Assembly: GCA_017506845.1 (NCBI GenBank)
Contig: JAFVMP010000239.1
Location: 1-7,059, forward strand
DNA from: Campylobacter sp.
Lineage (GTDB): Bacteria; Campylobacterota; Campylobacteria; Campylobacterales; Campylobacteraceae
Direction of reading: 5' to 3'
Length of the DNA stretch: 7,059 nucleotides
The position numbers and the translations under genes were made by a program. The notes under the pieces are model-generated. The model saw nothing but the letters and a program-made list of their open reading frames with translations. It had not been told where the DNA came from and did no database searches. How positions within the stretch are numbered: position 1 is the stretch's first letter; the number at the start of each line of letters is the position of its first letter. Of the stretch, positions 6,266 to 7,059 are shown piece after piece.

Positions 6266-7059
6266 ATGAAAGAGATTATAGGATTTGGTATAGCTGGAAA
6301 TTTTGCTTTACATCTAGAACAAGCTGGCGAGGCTGATGATTTTGCGCTAGTTAAAACCGATGATGAGTACGCACCTAAGGGAATTTTTCCTTTTTATGTA
6401 AATGGACATGATAGCTTTTTGGGTAGGTATTGCATTGATAATAATATTTTACATCTACCTAAAGATATAAATTTAAATGTACAGATGGAACCAGAGATAG
6501 CATTAAGATGTCTTTTAGAATATGAAAATAACAAGGTTTTAAATATAAAACCAATTAAATTTTGTGCTTTTAATGATGCCTCAGTAAGAAACGATACAAC
6601 AGCTACTAAAATTTCACAAAAGAAAAACTTTAGCACTGGCTCAAAAGGTTTTGGCAATGAGATTGATATAGATAAATTTAGCATAGGAGGAGTATGCGAT
6701 AATTATAGTCTAGTCTCATTTTTGCAAAATAAAGATGAGTTTATCAGATATGGAGAATGTGCTAAACTAAGTGGATATTCATACTTTTATCAAAAGCTTC
6801 TTGAGTGGATAAAAGATAAATTAAACACTCAACAAGATTATGCTGTATTAGAAAATTTATCAAATATCTTAAAAAATGCCAACTATCCAAAAGAGATGTT
6901 AATCACAATTGGGGCTACAAGATATGAAGAAGCTGGTAAAAACAGATATCTAAAATCTGGAGATATCTGCTATGTAGTAGCATTTGATCATACTAAATTT
7001 GATCTAGATACTATCACAAATGCTATTAAAAACGGCTCAAAACTACCAAACGATGTCTC
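6266..7059 (+). CDS. DUF5718-like protein with probable fumarylacetoacetase-type fold (3' end cut)
   Basis: Open from ATG at 6266 (AAGGG about 5 bases upstream, 9 bases after the hemN stop) to the window edge, with 264 complete codons visible. From memory it resembles proteins labelled DUF5718; no function is established. Reading it against FAHD1-type enzymes, I see the same landmarks in the same order: an N-terminal strand and GNFALHLEQ (11-19) like the family's GRNYADHxxE; KGIFPFYV (38-45) like the substrate strand; ExE at Glu75/Glu77 and Asp104 in FNDASVR, the spacing of the family's metal ligands; Lys127 in GSKGFG like the family's catalytic-region Lys; and ITIGATRYEE (213-222) then LKSGD (229-233) like the late TGTPxG...GD region. 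The usual catalytic Glu three residues after His16 is Gln19 here, so activity may differ. A helical stretch at about 165-205 looks like an insertion. Cytosolic; probably last or near last in the hemB operon. Confidence 0.8.
   Translation, partial: MKEIIGFGIAGNFALHLEQAGEADDFALVKTDDEYAPKGIFPFYVNGHDSFLGRYCIDNNILHLPKDINLNVQMEPEIALRCLLEYENNKVLNIKPIKFCAFNDASVRNDTTATKISQKKNFSTGSKGFGNEIDIDKFSIGGVCDNYSLVSFLQNKDEFIRYGECAKLSGYSYFYQKLLEWIKDKLNTQQDYAVLENLSNILKNANYPKEMLITIGATRYEEAGKNRYLKSGDICYVVAFDHTKFDLDTITNAIKNGSKLPNDV

Larger units (their letters stand above)
2568..7059 (+). other. Predicted operon hemB-argF-DUF2603-hemN-DUF5718
   Basis: Five genes on one strand with spacings of 2, -8, 2 and 9 bases. 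Each downstream RBS lies inside or directly after the previous gene's end, and no terminator-like hairpin followed by T-run is visible between them. The only promoter seen is the extended -10 before hemB. The 3' end of the transcript lies beyond the window. Confidence 0.8.

Noticed and set aside
6394..6684. Minus-strand 96-codon open frame inside the DUF5718-like gene
   Set aside because: The plus-strand frame spans the whole region with RBS and FAH-type landmarks; the reverse frame has no such support.

Overview
The window looks like a core-genome segment of a Campylobacter-type epsilonproteobacterium (Campylobacterota). This rests on the AT-rich composition, genes packed end to end, short RBS leaders, lineage-typical small proteins, and a gene order resembling the one I recall around ribA/hemB/argF/hemN in Campylobacter. 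The species cannot be fixed from the sequence. No mobile element, CRISPR array, tRNA, rRNA or sign of horizontal transfer is visible, and there is no gene-free stretch longer than about 120 bases.

Left half (minus strand, read right to left from about 2451 to 1): ribA (GTP cyclohydrolase II, riboflavin synthesis), rsmG (16S rRNA m7G methyltransferase), a 64-residue membrane-anchored zinc-ribbon protein of PP0621 type, an unrecognised 103-residue alpha/beta protein, and htpX (membrane zinc metalloprotease, cut by the left edge). Three consecutive junctions are 4-base ATGA stop/start overlaps and the fourth has a single base between stop and start. This strongly suggests one translationally coupled transcript.

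Centre (2452-2567): the only real intergenic region. It carries two divergent extended -10 promoters, one for ribA and one for hemB. Each -10 hexamer lies exactly 24 bases from its start codon, and an AT-rich dyad lies between them. The leaders are too short for a riboswitch.

Right half (plus strand, 2568 to 7059): hemB (zinc-type porphobilinogen synthase), argF (ornithine carbamoyltransferase), a DUF2603/UPF0763-like protein of unknown function, hemN (oxygen-independent coproporphyrinogen III dehydrogenase, radical SAM), and a DUF5718-like protein cut by the right edge. Gaps are 2, -8, 2 and 9 bases, so this too reads as one operon. It joins two heme-pathway steps with one arginine-pathway step and two lineage-type proteins of unknown role.

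The most interesting points are modest. The DUF5718-like protein carries, in the right order and spacing, the residues expected of a fumarylacetoacetase-like (FAH-fold) enzyme. The 103-residue protein is an uncharacterised compact alpha/beta domain embedded in a coupled operon. The ribA/hemB intergenic region has an unusually symmetrical promoter layout with a candidate operator. I see no clear evidence of a wholly new multi-gene system.
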